Assembly (NCBI GenBank): GCA_002493595.1
Contig: DKZG01000032.1
Location: forward strand, 1-15,622
DNA: 15,622 nucleotides
Direction of reading: 5' to 3'
From: Ruminococcaceae bacterium UBA7080
GTDB lineage: Bacteria > Bacillota > Clostridia > Oscillospirales > Acutalibacteraceae
Below the pieces are notes generated by a model, which saw only the letters and a program-made list of their open reading frames with translations, did not search any database and was not told where the DNA came from. This document shows, piece after piece, positions 1-6,959 of this stretch (positions are counted from its first letter, which is position 1; each line of letters begins with the position of its first letter). Made by a program: the position numbers and the translations under genes.

Positions 1-690
1 ATCAATATCATTTTTCTGATTGATTAATTCAAGTTCTATGAGTTTCTGGTTGTTTTTCTCGGCTCTTTCGTAGATAAAATAAACTACAATATTGGCAATA
101 AGTAATAAAACGATTGAGATAATGCAGATTACACTTTCAGATAAAGAAAAAGTTAATCCATTAGTAATTATTCTGATAACAAAAATAATAAAAAGACTGC
201 TGATAGGCAGAATAGCAAGTGAACACCATCGTCCCCATGATTTTGCCGAATCTTCCTTGGCAGACAATTTTGCTAAAAATCTGCTTATTGTGAAATATAA
301 AATCTTACTTATCATTACATCAAGCATATAGATTGTGGTGTTTTCCATATAGGAATTATTTGGTGTTTCTGTTATATGGGAAATAAGATATATAGCCGCA
401 ACTTCAGATACAAATTGAATTATGCTTAATATAGTTCCATGAAACAATGAAGATTTTAACGAGCTTTTAAAGCAAGTATAAATGCATAGAATATTACACA
501 GTAATGTAAATACTAAATTGAATGCTTCCACACTGGTTATATACTTATATACCAACATTAGAACAGCATACAAGCAAATAGAAATTAATATGGAAAATTT
601 ATTCCTCGTTTTATAAATGGAAGTTGCATAGCTGTATACAATCAGGCATTCCGAAAAATACATAAATACAAGGAAAGGCAGAGCAGGCAT
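1..690 (-). CDS. Sensor histidine kinase (GHKL/AgrC-like), N-terminal membrane half, cut by the window edge
   Basis: An open frame of exactly 230 codons runs from an ATG at 690 to base 1 with no stop, so only the N-terminal part is present. The translation begins MPALPFLVFMYFSE and contains about six or seven hydrophobic segments, roughly residues 3-24, 33-53, 56-76, 86-105, 118-140, 158-178 and 186-212. A charged helical stretch follows (ERAEKNNQKLIELELINQK), as expected for the linker into the dimerisation and GHKL ATPase domains, which lie outside the window. The Shine-Dalgarno AAAGGAGA sits inside the last codons of the upstream regulator gene, whose TAA is two bases before this ATG, so the two are translationally coupled. 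The membrane layout plus the LytTR partner suggests an AgrC-like, peptide- or signal-sensing kinase. The ligand cannot be told, and the catalytic domain is not seen. Confidence 0.75.
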   Translation of the reverse strand, partial: MPALPFLVFMYFSECLIVYSYATSIYKTRNKFSILISICLYAVLMLVYKYITSVEAFNLVFTLLCNILCIYTCFKSSLKSSLFHGTILSIIQFVSEVAAIYLISHITETPNNSYMENTTIYMLDVMISKILYFTISRFLAKLSAKEDSAKSWGRWCSLAILPISSLFIIFVIRIITNGLTFSLSESVICIISIVLLLIANIVVYFIYERAEKNNQKLIELELINQKNDID

Positions 691-692
691 TA

Positions 693-923
693 TTATCTCC
701 TTTCTAAAACATAAAAGAATAATCTTTTGATTTCAGCTTGTCTTTTTGGTGCAATGCTGATTTCATATCTCTCAAGAATATTTCCGTCAATATTTTTTTT
801 TGCTAATACAAGAAGGGTACGGGTATGTTTTATGGAATAATCCAAATTAGCAATATAGCTTGAATGCGGACAAACAAAGGAGATACCGTTTAATCTATTT
901 TTCCATACTGCAATTTTTTTCAT
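693..923 (-). pseudogene. C-terminal LytTR DNA-binding fragment of the frameshifted response regulator
   Basis: This frame encodes the missing end of the upstream regulator: KIAVWKNRLNGISFVCPHSS, then YIANLDYSIKHTRTL, ending with EISIAPKRQAEIKRLFFYV. That matches the LytTR pattern: a helix, a Phe, a His-Ser segment, an [IV]xN[LM] motif, a central strand, then an IS..K...lk..f end. The ATG at 923 overlaps the upstream gene and has no Shine-Dalgarno, so it is unlikely to be an independent gene. The true reading is probably continuous from about codon 168 of the receiver gene after correcting one base in the A7 run. The last codons (GAA AGG AGA TAA) supply the ribosome binding site of the downstream kinase. 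The label pseudogene holds only if the frameshift is real and fixed. Confidence 0.65.
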
Positions 924-1422
924 TTGAATAGTAGATATTATTAACAGTTACGATTTTTGTTTTCTTTTTTTCTATTTCAAGATAGATAATGTCATTCGTA
1001 TATACGCGAACATCTGCCCCGGTATTAACATCATAAAAAACAATGATATCATTATTTATCAGTTCAGCTGCATCATCAAGCGCTTTATAGAGACGAACAA
1101 CATTTAATGGTTTTGGTAGGAATCTGAACGCTTTGATTTTAAAGGCATCATCGAGATAACCGTCATAAGAGGTGATAACAAAAATAATATTGTGCGGATT
1201 TCGTCTTTTCAATTCCTTTCCTGTATCAATTCCGTTGATATTGCCCATTTCAACATCAAGAAATACCAAATCAAATAACAGCTGATTGTCAAGCAGTTCC
1301 TCACCTGAACCGAACTGAAAAAAGTTTAAAGGTATACTTCTTTCATTAAAATAATTCTTTAAATGTTTTTCCAATAAATCTCTGAACGTTTTATCGTCAT
1401 CGCATATTGCTATATTCATCAT
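895..1422 (-). CDS. LytTR-family response regulator, receiver domain plus start of DNA-binding domain; frameshifted
   Basis: The N-terminal ~120 residues are a CheY-like receiver. They show MNIAICDDD with the acidic pair at residues 9-10, the phospho-acceptor Asp at about 56 (LVFLDVEMG), Ser85 in the ITS segment, and Lys104 in FLPKP. From about residue 125 a LytTR DNA-binding domain begins (IIYLEIEKKKTKIV), but the frame ends at residue 175 in a non-family tail (NCSMEK). The rest of the domain continues in another frame at 693-919. Removing one A from the seven-A run (T7 at 914-920 on the plus strand) joins the halves into 242 residues, close to the length of AgrA. AAGGA lies 5-8 bases before two tandem ATGs, so the start could be 1422 or 1419. 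A promoter at 1448-1476 serves the operon. Whether this is decay, a sequencing error or phase variation cannot be decided here. Confidence 0.8.
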   Translation of the reverse strand: MMNIAICDDDKTFRDLLEKHLKNYFNERSIPLNFFQFGSGEELLDNQLLFDLVFLDVEMGNINGIDTGKELKRRNPHNIIFVITSYDGYLDDAFKIKAFRFLPKPLNVVRLYKALDDAAELINNDIIVFYDVNTGADVRVYTNDIIYLEIEKKKTKIVTVNNIYYSNEKNCSMEK

Positions 1423-1447
1423 ATCATTCCTTTTGCGGGTTATAAAA

Positions 1448-1476
1448 ATAGTAGCACAGATTTTGAATTAAGGCAA
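1448..1476 (-). promoter_or_regulatory. Sigma-A-type promoter of the response regulator/kinase operon
   Basis: On the minus strand TTGCCT (1471-1476) and TACTAT (1448-1453) are separated by exactly 17 bases. The predicted start of transcription near 1441 leaves a leader of only about 20 bases before the regulator start. The -35 box abuts the U-tract of the upstream tRNA terminator, so this operon is insulated from the tRNA transcript. Confidence 0.65.
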
Positions 1477-1519
1477 GAAAAAAGAACTGTCTCCAAATTA
1501 AACGAGACAGCTCTTTCTT
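1477..1519 (-). terminator. Intrinsic terminator after tRNA-Thr
   Basis: On the minus strand AAAGAGCTGTCTC pairs with GAGACAGTTCTTT around a 10-base loop, followed by a T-rich run (TTTTTTCTT). One pair is G-U on the minus strand but would be A-C on the plus strand, and the U-tract is on the minus side, so it works for minus-strand transcripts. It lies directly behind the tRNA-Thr 3' end. Confidence 0.85.
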
Positions 1520-1520
1520 A

Positions 1521-1596
1521 TGGAGCTGGAGATGGGACTCGAACCCACGACCTATTGATTACGAATCAATTGCGCTACCATCTGTGCCACTCCAGC
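1521..1596 (-). tRNA. tRNA-Thr (anticodon CGU)
   Basis: A complete 76-base cloverleaf with encoded CCA is visible on the minus strand. It has acceptor GCTGGAG/CTCCAGC, anticodon stem ATTGA/TCAAT with loop TTCGTAA (anticodon CGU, reads ACG), T stem GTGGG/CCCAT with loop TTCGAGT, discriminator T and CCA. The D stem GCAC/GCGC has an A-C mismatch at its third pair and the D loop is AGATGGTA. It follows a truncated tRNA-Thr with the same anticodon and a more usual D arm. It is probably transcribed from the pspC promoter at 1991-2018, since no promoter is evident closer, and it is ended by the adjacent terminator. Confidence 0.93.
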
Positions 1597-1659
1597 AAAT
1601 TATTAAATTTTTATTCTGATATAGCACAGCGGAAATTTATATCCTTAAATACATCCAAA

Positions 1660-1707
1660 GACCTGCGCATTACGAATGCGCTGCTCTACCAACTGAGCTA
1701 CACCAGC
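1660..1707 (-). pseudogene. Truncated tRNA-Thr (CGU): 5' half only
   Basis: The minus strand reads GCTGGTG as a 5' acceptor strand, then TA, a perfect D arm GCTC...GAGC with AGTTGGTA loop, and a perfect anticodon arm GCGCA-TTCGTAA-TGCGC (anticodon CGU), ending in AGGTC. After this variable region the sequence becomes unrelated AT-rich DNA. There is no T arm, no matching 3' acceptor strand (CACCAGC expected) and no CCA. It is therefore a clean 5' half of a canonical tRNA-Thr, lying 63 bases upstream of the complete tRNA-Thr in the same orientation. It cannot make a functional tRNA alone, but the half could be transcribed with its neighbours. Confidence 0.8.
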
Positions 1708-1737
1708 TTGCTATTGAATTTTATGTACGGTGTAAAA

Positions 1738-1965
1738 TCACTCACCGTTATGATAGTAGCCTGTTGTATCATAAGCATCCGGTTCTTCAGGAATAATGAT
1801 TGCACAAACAATATATAAAACAATTCCCGGAAATGCTGCCGAAAAGATTGAAACAAGCGCCCAAATAAGCCTAACAATCGTAGGGTCGATATTAAAATAT
1901 ACGGCTATTCCGCCGCAAACACCAGAAATCATATTCTCGGTTTTGCTTCTGTAGAGTTTTTTCAT
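1738..1965 (-). CDS. PspC-domain small membrane protein
   Basis: The 75-residue protein begins MKKLYRSKTENMISGVCGGI, the signature of the PspC (phage shock protein C) domain. It continues with AVYFNIDPTIVRLIWALVS and a hydrophobic core through about residue 58, then the IIPEEP end typical of the domain. Single-domain PspC proteins are inner-membrane proteins linked to envelope stress in other bacteria; the role in Firmicutes is less clear. The start at 1965 is chosen because GAGGA lies five bases upstream, whereas the ATG at 1971 overlaps that Shine-Dalgarno. A promoter lies within the 3' end of the preceding amidase gene. The gene is followed by tRNA sequences on the same strand, with a terminator only after them. 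Confidence 0.88.
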   Translation of the reverse strand: MKKLYRSKTENMISGVCGGIAVYFNIDPTIVRLIWALVSIFSAAFPGIVLYIVCAIIIPEEPDAYDTTGYYHNGE

Positions 1966-1990
1966 ATACATCCTCTTTTCTTATATAGAT

Positions 1991-2018
1991 ATTATACACA
2001 ATTATCCGAGAAGTTCAA
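1991..2018 (-). promoter_or_regulatory. Probable promoter of pspC and the tRNA-Thr region
   Basis: On the minus strand TTGAAC (2013-2018) and a perfect TATAAT (1991-1996) are 16 bases apart. The -35 box lies in the last codons of the pncC-like gene. It would start transcription near 1984 and could carry transcription through pspC, the tRNA half and tRNA-Thr to the terminator at 1477-1519. Confidence 0.55.
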
Positions 2019-2472
2019 GTAATTTTTTAAAAACAAATTCCACACTTGATTTTCTCACCTGATTACGGCCGATTTCACCGAATTTTTCTGTAAAGGTTAC
2101 AACCTCACCGTTAATACAAAAACCAAAGCAAACCATTCCGACAGGCTTTTTTTCCGTTCCGCCTCCGGGACCGGCTACACCGGTAACACCGACACCGACT
2201 TCGCTCTCAGCAGCATTGGCAGCACCCAGTGCCATTTCATATGCCACTTCTTCACTGACAACACCATGTGAAAGTATTGTATCAGCCTTAACGCACAGCA
2301 ATTTGATTTTCGCTTCATTTGCATATGTGACAAACGACATATCAAGTACTTTTGAAGCGTTTGTTACATTAACCAAATTGCCGCAGCAAAGTCCGCCGGT
2401 GCACGACTCGGCAAAAGCAATACGATAACCCTTTTCAATTAACTTTTCGACAAGCTGCTCTTCAAGCGCCAT
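2002..2472 (-). CDS. pncC: CinA C-terminal-domain amidase (nicotinamide-nucleotide amidase PncC type)
   Basis: The 156-residue protein consists only of the CinA C-terminal domain, with no N-terminal molybdopterin-binding-like domain. Characteristic segments are AFAESCTGGL near residues 19-28, where Ser23 is the likely catalytic residue, VSEEVAYEMALGA, and GVGVTGVAGPGGGTEKKPVG. The family deamidates nicotinamide mononucleotide to nicotinate mononucleotide in the pyridine nucleotide salvage cycle. The start at 2472 is preferred because AAGGTGA lies a few bases before it; an in-frame ATG at 2493 has no such site. It follows folD by 26 bases and is the last gene of the operon. The exact substrate is inferred from the family. 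Confidence 0.9.
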   Translation of the reverse strand: MALEEQLVEKLIEKGYRIAFAESCTGGLCCGNLVNVTNASKVLDMSFVTYANEAKIKLLCVKADTILSHGVVSEEVAYEMALGAANAAESEVGVGVTGVAGPGGGTEKKPVGMVCFGFCINGEVVTFTEKFGEIGRNQVRKSSVEFVFKKLLELLG

Positions 2473-2498
2473 GTTATCACCTTGATAATCCATGTAAA

Positions 2499-3359
2499 TT
2501 ATTTATTCATTAAACCATTTTGTATTTTTGCCGCTGTAAGTGTGTTTTGCATAAGCATGGAAATGGTCATAGGACCTACTCCGCCCGGAACCGGAGTAAT
2601 ATAAGAGCACTTATCCTTGACCGATTCAAAATCAACATCACCGCAAAGCTTTCCGTTTTCATCTCTATTCATACCGACATCAATTACAACAGCACCGTCC
2701 TTAACCATATCGGCTGTAACAAATTTAGCCTTGCCGATTGCAGCGACGAGAATATCCGCTTCACTTGCAACGGCCTTAAGATTAATGGTTTTGGAATGCG
2801 TAATTTCCACAGTAGCATTTTCGTGAAGAAGCAGCATAGCCATCGGCTTGCCCACTATATTGCTTCTGCCGATAACCACTGCTTTTTTACCGGTAATGTC
2901 AACACCCGTTGCATGGATAAGCTCCATAACCCCTGCTGGTGTGCATGGCAAAAAATTATAATCACCAATCATAATTGCACCTACATTAACAGGATGAAAA
3001 GCATCAACATCTTTAATCGGGTCAATCAGATTGATAACCTCTTTATCGTCAAGATGCTTTGGAAGAGGAAGCTGGCAAAGAATACCGCTGATTTCCGTTC
3101 TGCCGTTAAGCTCTTTTACCAATGCATTAAGCTCCTGCTGGGTTGTGCTTTCAGGCAGTGCAAACTTCTCACTGTAAAAGCCGACCTCTTCACAGGCCTT
3201 TTCCTTATTTCTTACATAAACCTGAGATGCCGGGTCCTCACCTACTATTATAACCGCAAGTCCCGGTACTATACCCTTATTCTTAAGCTCGGCAGTTTCA
3301 AGTGAGACTCTTTCCCTTACCTGTCTTGATACTGCTTTTCCGTCAATAATCTGTGTCAT
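2499..3359 (-). CDS. folD: FolD: methylenetetrahydrofolate dehydrogenase / methenyltetrahydrofolate cyclohydrolase
   Basis: The 286-residue protein is a full-length FolD. It interconverts 5,10-methylene-, 5,10-methenyl- and 10-formyl-tetrahydrofolate in the cytosol, using NADP. Visible motifs are YVRNKEKACEEVGF (catalytic Lys near 52), GILCQLPLPKH, IKDVDAFHPVN, PCTPAGVMELI, the Rossmann segment VVIGRSNIVGKPMAMLL, and the C-terminal VPGGVGPMTISMLMQNT. The start at 3359 (MTQIIDGK) is chosen because AGGGAG lies eight bases upstream and this is the usual FolD N-terminus; an upstream in-frame ATG adds six atypical residues. The start codon lies inside the end of lgt, overlapping it by 17 bases, so translation is probably coupled. 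Confidence 0.97.
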   Translation of the reverse strand: MTQIIDGKAVSRQVRERVSLETAELKNKGIVPGLAVIIVGEDPASQVYVRNKEKACEEVGFYSEKFALPESTTQQELNALVKELNGRTEISGILCQLPLPKHLDDKEVINLIDPIKDVDAFHPVNVGAIMIGDYNFLPCTPAGVMELIHATGVDITGKKAVVIGRSNIVGKPMAMLLLHENATVEITHSKTINLKAVASEADILVAAIGKAKFVTADMVKDGAVVIDVGMNRDENGKLCGDVDFESVKDKCSYITPVPGGVGPMTISMLMQNTLTAAKIQNGLMNK

Positions 3360-4332
3360 TTTTATTCTCCCTATCATCCTTATTATTTACAGCAGCAATC
3401 GTATCCTCCTGCTGCAGATTTTCATTTTCACTCACCGTGCAAGCATTCAGCATCAAGCCTTTCCACAAGGTTCCTTGCTTCAGCTTAACGAAGCACACAA
3501 TCAGTACCGCTGCAAATACCACCACAATAACCATGGAAAGCAGCTGACTCACTCTCAGCGATGTATCACCTATATAAAGTGAGTCTGTCCGGAGTCCTTC
3601 AACAACAGCTCTTTCAAGGCCATACCATATGCCGTAAAGCATAAAAATTTCCCCCTTGAACTTTCTGTGCTTATGAACAACATAATTAAGTATAAAGAAG
3701 CCCAAAATACACCATACGCTTTCATATAAAAAAGTCGGATGCACGGGCAAGGTCGGATCAACCTCCATACCTTTAGATGCTATGATATCTGCATTAGCTT
3801 CCAAGGTTTCCTGAATTTTAAGGCTCCACATTCTGAAAGGTGATGTAGTTGTATTAACCCCGAACGCTTCTTGATTAAAGAAATTTCCCCAGCGGCCTAT
3901 TCCCTGTCCTATCAAAAGACCGAGGGCACCTAAATCCAAAAGATTCGGAAAATTAATCTTACCCACCTTACAGCCGATTGCCGCACCGATAAGTGCGCCG
4001 ATAATGCCGCCGTAAATGGCAATGCCGCCGTTCCATATCTGCGGTATTTCTGCCAGATGGTCTTTATAATAAGACCATTCAAATGCTACATAGTACAGTC
4101 TTGCACATATAATGCCGAAAACAGTACCCCATATCAGTACATCTGTCATTCCGTCAAGACTCATTTTCCACTTATAAGCCATTCTTCCGCCATATAGAAC
4201 AGCTAGCACAAATCCAAACGCAATAATAATTCCGTACCACTGCACATCATGCCCGAAAATCGTGAAGGCCACTGACGGCAAATCGAAATCAATACCCAAG
4301 CCTTCAAAATAAACTCTTGTATAATTAGCCAT
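3343..4332 (-). CDS. lgt: Prolipoprotein diacylglyceryl transferase
   Basis: Lgt transfers a diacylglyceryl group from phosphatidylglycerol to the lipobox cysteine of prolipoproteins in the cytoplasmic membrane. The 329-residue protein has the family layout: an early VQWYGIIIAFGF helix, GGIAIYGGIIGALIG, the signature IGQGIGRWGNFFNQEAFG with the conserved Arg and Asn, HPTFLYES, and EGLRTDSL with the periplasmic-side Arg, with about seven membrane helices. Residues from about 290 on form a charged, Asn/Asp/Glu-rich tail that is longer than in many homologues. AGGGA lies eight bases before the ATG. It sits 10 bases after yfmH and overlaps folD, so it is an inner gene of the operon. Confidence 0.96.
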   Translation of the reverse strand: MANYTRVYFEGLGIDFDLPSVAFTIFGHDVQWYGIIIAFGFVLAVLYGGRMAYKWKMSLDGMTDVLIWGTVFGIICARLYYVAFEWSYYKDHLAEIPQIWNGGIAIYGGIIGALIGAAIGCKVGKINFPNLLDLGALGLLIGQGIGRWGNFFNQEAFGVNTTTSPFRMWSLKIQETLEANADIIASKGMEVDPTLPVHPTFLYESVWCILGFFILNYVVHKHRKFKGEIFMLYGIWYGLERAVVEGLRTDSLYIGDTSLRVSQLLSMVIVVVFAAVLIVCFVKLKQGTLWKGLMLNACTVSENENLQQEDTIAAVNNKDDRENKNDTDY

Positions 4333-4342
4333 TTACATTTCC

Positions 4343-5611
4343 CTATTGCTTAACAACCGATAAAGCACTGTACCTTTCATTCATCATATCTGCAAGTCTG
4401 TTTTCAATATCCTCTTTCGTAACAGTCTTGAATATATCCAAAGCGTCAAACAAAGCGTAATCGTTGAAATAAGCACCGATAAATCCGTTTGCGATGGAAT
4501 CAATGTCATTATACTCCATAATTTCCCTGCCGTAAAGAGAGCGGCGTGCAGTTTCAAACTGATTTTCGTCAATACCATTCTCTTTAAGCTCTTTGACGGC
4601 TTTTTTAATCTGCTGCGCAACCACTTTAGGATTTTCGCTTTCGCCGTCAAAGGTAACAGCTTCATATCCGTAACCAATAAAATATTCTTTTGAGAAAGAA
4701 GTATTTATAAGGCCATTTTCAAACATATCGGTATAAAGTTTAGACGTGTCACCTGCAAGAATTTCAAGCAGTATGTTCACCTCAATAATCTTTCGTATAT
4801 CCTGCGTAAGTGTTTCGCACTTTTCCTTATATCCAAAAGAAAAAACCGGCATGTTCATTGCCAAATTGTATTCGCAATAGCTATCGGCAATATCTCTCGG
4901 TTCATCCTCAAAGGACCTTTCGATTTCAAGCGACGGTGCTTCCTTCAGCATTCTGTCGCAAACACGCAGAACCTGCTCGGGGGTAACATCACCTACAACG
5001 GCAAGGCACATGTTATGAAGATTGTAAAAAGTATTATAACAATCATACAGCAGCTCATCTGTAATTTGTGCAATTGAGTCAACTGTACCTGCAATATCAA
5101 TTCTGACAGGATGGTTGTGATACAGCAGCCTTAAAAGATTAAATGTGCTCATCCAGCCTGCAACATCATAATACATTGTAATTTCCTGTCCAATGATGCC
5201 CTGCTCTTTTTCAACTGTTTCTTTTGTAAAATACGGATGGGTTACAAAATCCAAAAGAATTTCAAGCGAAGCTTCAAAATGATCACTGCATTGAAAAAGA
5301 TAACAGGTTTTGTCAAACGAAGTATAAGCATTTGCCGAAGCGCCTGTTTTGGCATATCTGGCAAAAGCATCAAGCTCCTCACTTTCAAAAAGCTTATGCT
5401 CCAAAAAGTGAGCAATGCCTTCGGGAACCACTGTCCACTCCTCGCTGTCAGAACGCTTGAACTTGGTATCAATAGAGCCGTACTTTGTACCGAATACTGC
5501 ATATGCAGATGCGTAATTCGCCTTGGGCATTACAAATATTTTAAGACCGGATTTATGGTCAATTTCATAATACTTTTCACCAAGCTCGGCTGATTTTATT
5601 TCTCTCATCAT
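4343..5611 (-). CDS. yfmH: M16-family zinc peptidase YfmH (EF-P 5-aminopentanol modification-associated)
   Basis: The 422-residue protein is an M16 (pitrilysin/processing peptidase-like) metalloprotease. The inverted zinc motif HFLEH occupies residues 68-72, and the third ligand is expected in VEKEQGIIGQE near 134-143. The second, non-catalytic M16 half follows. It pairs with the upstream yfmF product, which lacks the zinc motif, as in other two-subunit M16 enzymes. The pair is named for its association with 5-aminopentanol modification of elongation factor P in Bacillus (ymfF/ymfH there). No efp gene is in this window. Its ATG overlaps the yfmF stop by four bases (ATGA), with GGAGG just before it, so the two subunits are translationally coupled. 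A second ATG follows immediately and may be the real start. Confidence 0.92.
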   Translation of the reverse strand: MMREIKSAELGEKYYEIDHKSGLKIFVMPKANYASAYAVFGTKYGSIDTKFKRSDSEEWTVVPEGIAHFLEHKLFESEELDAFARYAKTGASANAYTSFDKTCYLFQCSDHFEASLEILLDFVTHPYFTKETVEKEQGIIGQEITMYYDVAGWMSTFNLLRLLYHNHPVRIDIAGTVDSIAQITDELLYDCYNTFYNLHNMCLAVVGDVTPEQVLRVCDRMLKEAPSLEIERSFEDEPRDIADSYCEYNLAMNMPVFSFGYKEKCETLTQDIRKIIEVNILLEILAGDTSKLYTDMFENGLINTSFSKEYFIGYGYEAVTFDGESENPKVVAQQIKKAVKELKENGIDENQFETARRSLYGREIMEYNDIDSIANGFIGAYFNDYALFDALDIFKTVTKEDIENRLADMMNERYSALSVVKQ

Positions 5612-6885
5612 TTTTCCTCCTTTGGTGCTGAAAGCTTATAGATTGTATCCAGTGTAAGCAATGAAGCACATTTTTTTACATCTTGCATCGTAACACTGTC
5701 ATTTTCGGCAGCAGACTGCTCAGGTGATTTGATTTCATTTGATGTAATCTGATTTGAATACCATCCTTCTATAATCTCGGGTGCATCATTAACAGACAAA
5801 ATTGTATCTTTTAAGCTGAGCTTTGAAGAAGCAAATTCCTCTTCAAAATTACCTTTTTTTATTTCCTCAAGCTGATTAAGAATTTCATTTACGGCCTTGT
5901 CCATATTTTCTTCATTACAGCCGCACTGTATCATAATACAGCTTTTTTGCCTTGTGTATCTTGCTGAGCAGTAATAGCAAAGGCTCAGTTTTTCACGAAC
6001 ATTGGCAAAAAGCTTTGAATACGGACCTCCGCCGAAAATATCGCAAAAGGTTCGCATAGCAGGTGTAAGCTCGTCCTCCGGCTTGAGATTAACACGAAAG
6101 CCAAGCACCAGCTTTCCCTGTTTTACGGCTATACGTTCCATCTTTTCCTTAACCTCTTTGCATTCGGGAACAAATACGGTATCGGGCAGTTTACTATATT
6201 CTCTTTTCACGGATTTAAAAATTTCTTTAAGATGAACGACCGCCGTCTCAATATCTGCATTACCGACAACTGTAAACATAATTTTTGCGCTCTCAAGTGC
6301 ATTTTTCCATGCAGCACAGACGTCATCTGCAGTAATTTTCATTACGTCATCAGCTGTTCCGTAACGGTCAATTCCATAAGGCTCATTTGAAAACATAAGT
6401 GCCTCTGCCTGTCTCAGACTGTAGACTCTTTTTTCATTTTGCTCTGAGTCTATTTTTTCGATAAGAATTCGCTTTTCTGCTTCAATATCCTCTGAAAAAA
6501 ATTCTCCGCTGTCATTCAGCCTCGGTTCAAATAAAAGTGAGGTCAAAAGCTTTAAGCACTCTAAAGAAATGCTGGAAGCATCAAGCGAAAACTTATCATC
6601 AAGACTTGTGATACTTATTTTCATTACCTGTGTTTCCCCTATCTTTGATACAATCGCAGATAATGATGCACCATATAAAAATGCCAAACGCTTATTCAGT
6701 GCTGAAAGACTGGGATATGCACTGCATTTTCTTGAAAGCAGATTTATCAAAAGTGCATTTATGGAAGCTGTCTCTTTTTTCAGCGGCAAGGCAAGACTTA
6801 CAGAAATTTCATTTGTCTTAAAACGGTCTGCCTCTACACCGAGAAGCGCAACACCATCAACTATTTCTTTAAAGTTAAAGCTCAA
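5608..6885 (-). CDS. yfmF: M16-family non-catalytic subunit YfmF (EF-P 5-aminopentanol modification-associated)
   Basis: The 425-residue protein has the M16 fold: an N-terminal half with LINLLSRKCSAYPSLSALNK in place of the HxxEH region, ITSLDDKFSLDAS, EKRILIEKIDSEQNEKR and a YG.....G segment, then the second half with VLGFRVNL and FGGGPYSKLFANVREKLSLC. The zinc motif is absent, so it is probably the substrate-binding partner of YfmH. I place the start at a TTG at 6885 (MSFNFKEIVDG): GGAGG lies eight bases upstream, while an upstream in-frame TTG at 6924 has no ribosome binding site and falls in a promoter-like -10 box. A 74-base gap separates it from the small genes upstream. Confidence 0.9.
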   Translation of the reverse strand: MSFNFKEIVDGVALLGVEADRFKTNEISVSLALPLKKETASINALLINLLSRKCSAYPSLSALNKRLAFLYGASLSAIVSKIGETQVMKISITSLDDKFSLDASSISLECLKLLTSLLFEPRLNDSGEFFSEDIEAEKRILIEKIDSEQNEKRVYSLRQAEALMFSNEPYGIDRYGTADDVMKITADDVCAAWKNALESAKIMFTVVGNADIETAVVHLKEIFKSVKREYSKLPDTVFVPECKEVKEKMERIAVKQGKLVLGFRVNLKPEDELTPAMRTFCDIFGGGPYSKLFANVREKLSLCYYCSARYTRQKSCIMIQCGCNEENMDKAVNEILNQLEEIKKGNFEEEFASSKLSLKDTILSVNDAPEIIEGWYSNQITSNEIKSPEQSAAENDSVTMQDVKKCASLLTLDTIYKLSAPKEEK

Positions 6886-6922
6886 TTTAAATACCTCCGT
6901 GGTTTTAAAAACTTTCCTTATC

Positions 6923-6951
6923 AATATAACATATTATTACCAGAATTTCCA
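6923..6951 (-). promoter_or_regulatory. Possible internal promoter ahead of yfmF
   Basis: On the minus strand TGGAAA (6946-6951) and TATATT (6923-6928) are 17 bases apart in the only sizeable gap of the operon. Each box matches the consensus only partly, so this is tentative. If real, transcription would start near 6916, leaving a leader of about 30 bases before the TTG start of yfmF. Confidence 0.35.
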
Positions 6952-6959
6952 CATTTTAT

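Noticed and set aside
92..331. A 79-codon plus-strand frame at the left edge
   Set aside because: It is antisense to the membrane kinase frame that runs unbroken from 690 to the window edge and has a strong ribosome binding site; the plus frame has none.
1521..1596. Treating the complete tRNA-Thr as a pseudogene because of its D-stem A-C mismatch
   Set aside because: Acceptor, anticodon and T arms are intact, CCA is encoded and a terminator follows, so it is most likely functional.
1521..1707. An att-site pair or genomic island at the tRNA-Thr genes
   Set aside because: There is no integrase gene and no repeat of the tRNA 3' end nearby; the surviving piece is the 5' half, unlike the usual tRNA-targeted insertion.
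1555..1818. An 87-codon plus-strand frame over the tRNA region
   Set aside because: It runs antisense through a complete tRNA and the end of pspC, so it is a chance frame.
2520..3305. A 261-codon open frame opposite folD
   Set aside because: It is fully antisense to a clear, full-length folD, its product is Cys/Asn/Arg-rich with no domain, and it has no ribosome binding site.
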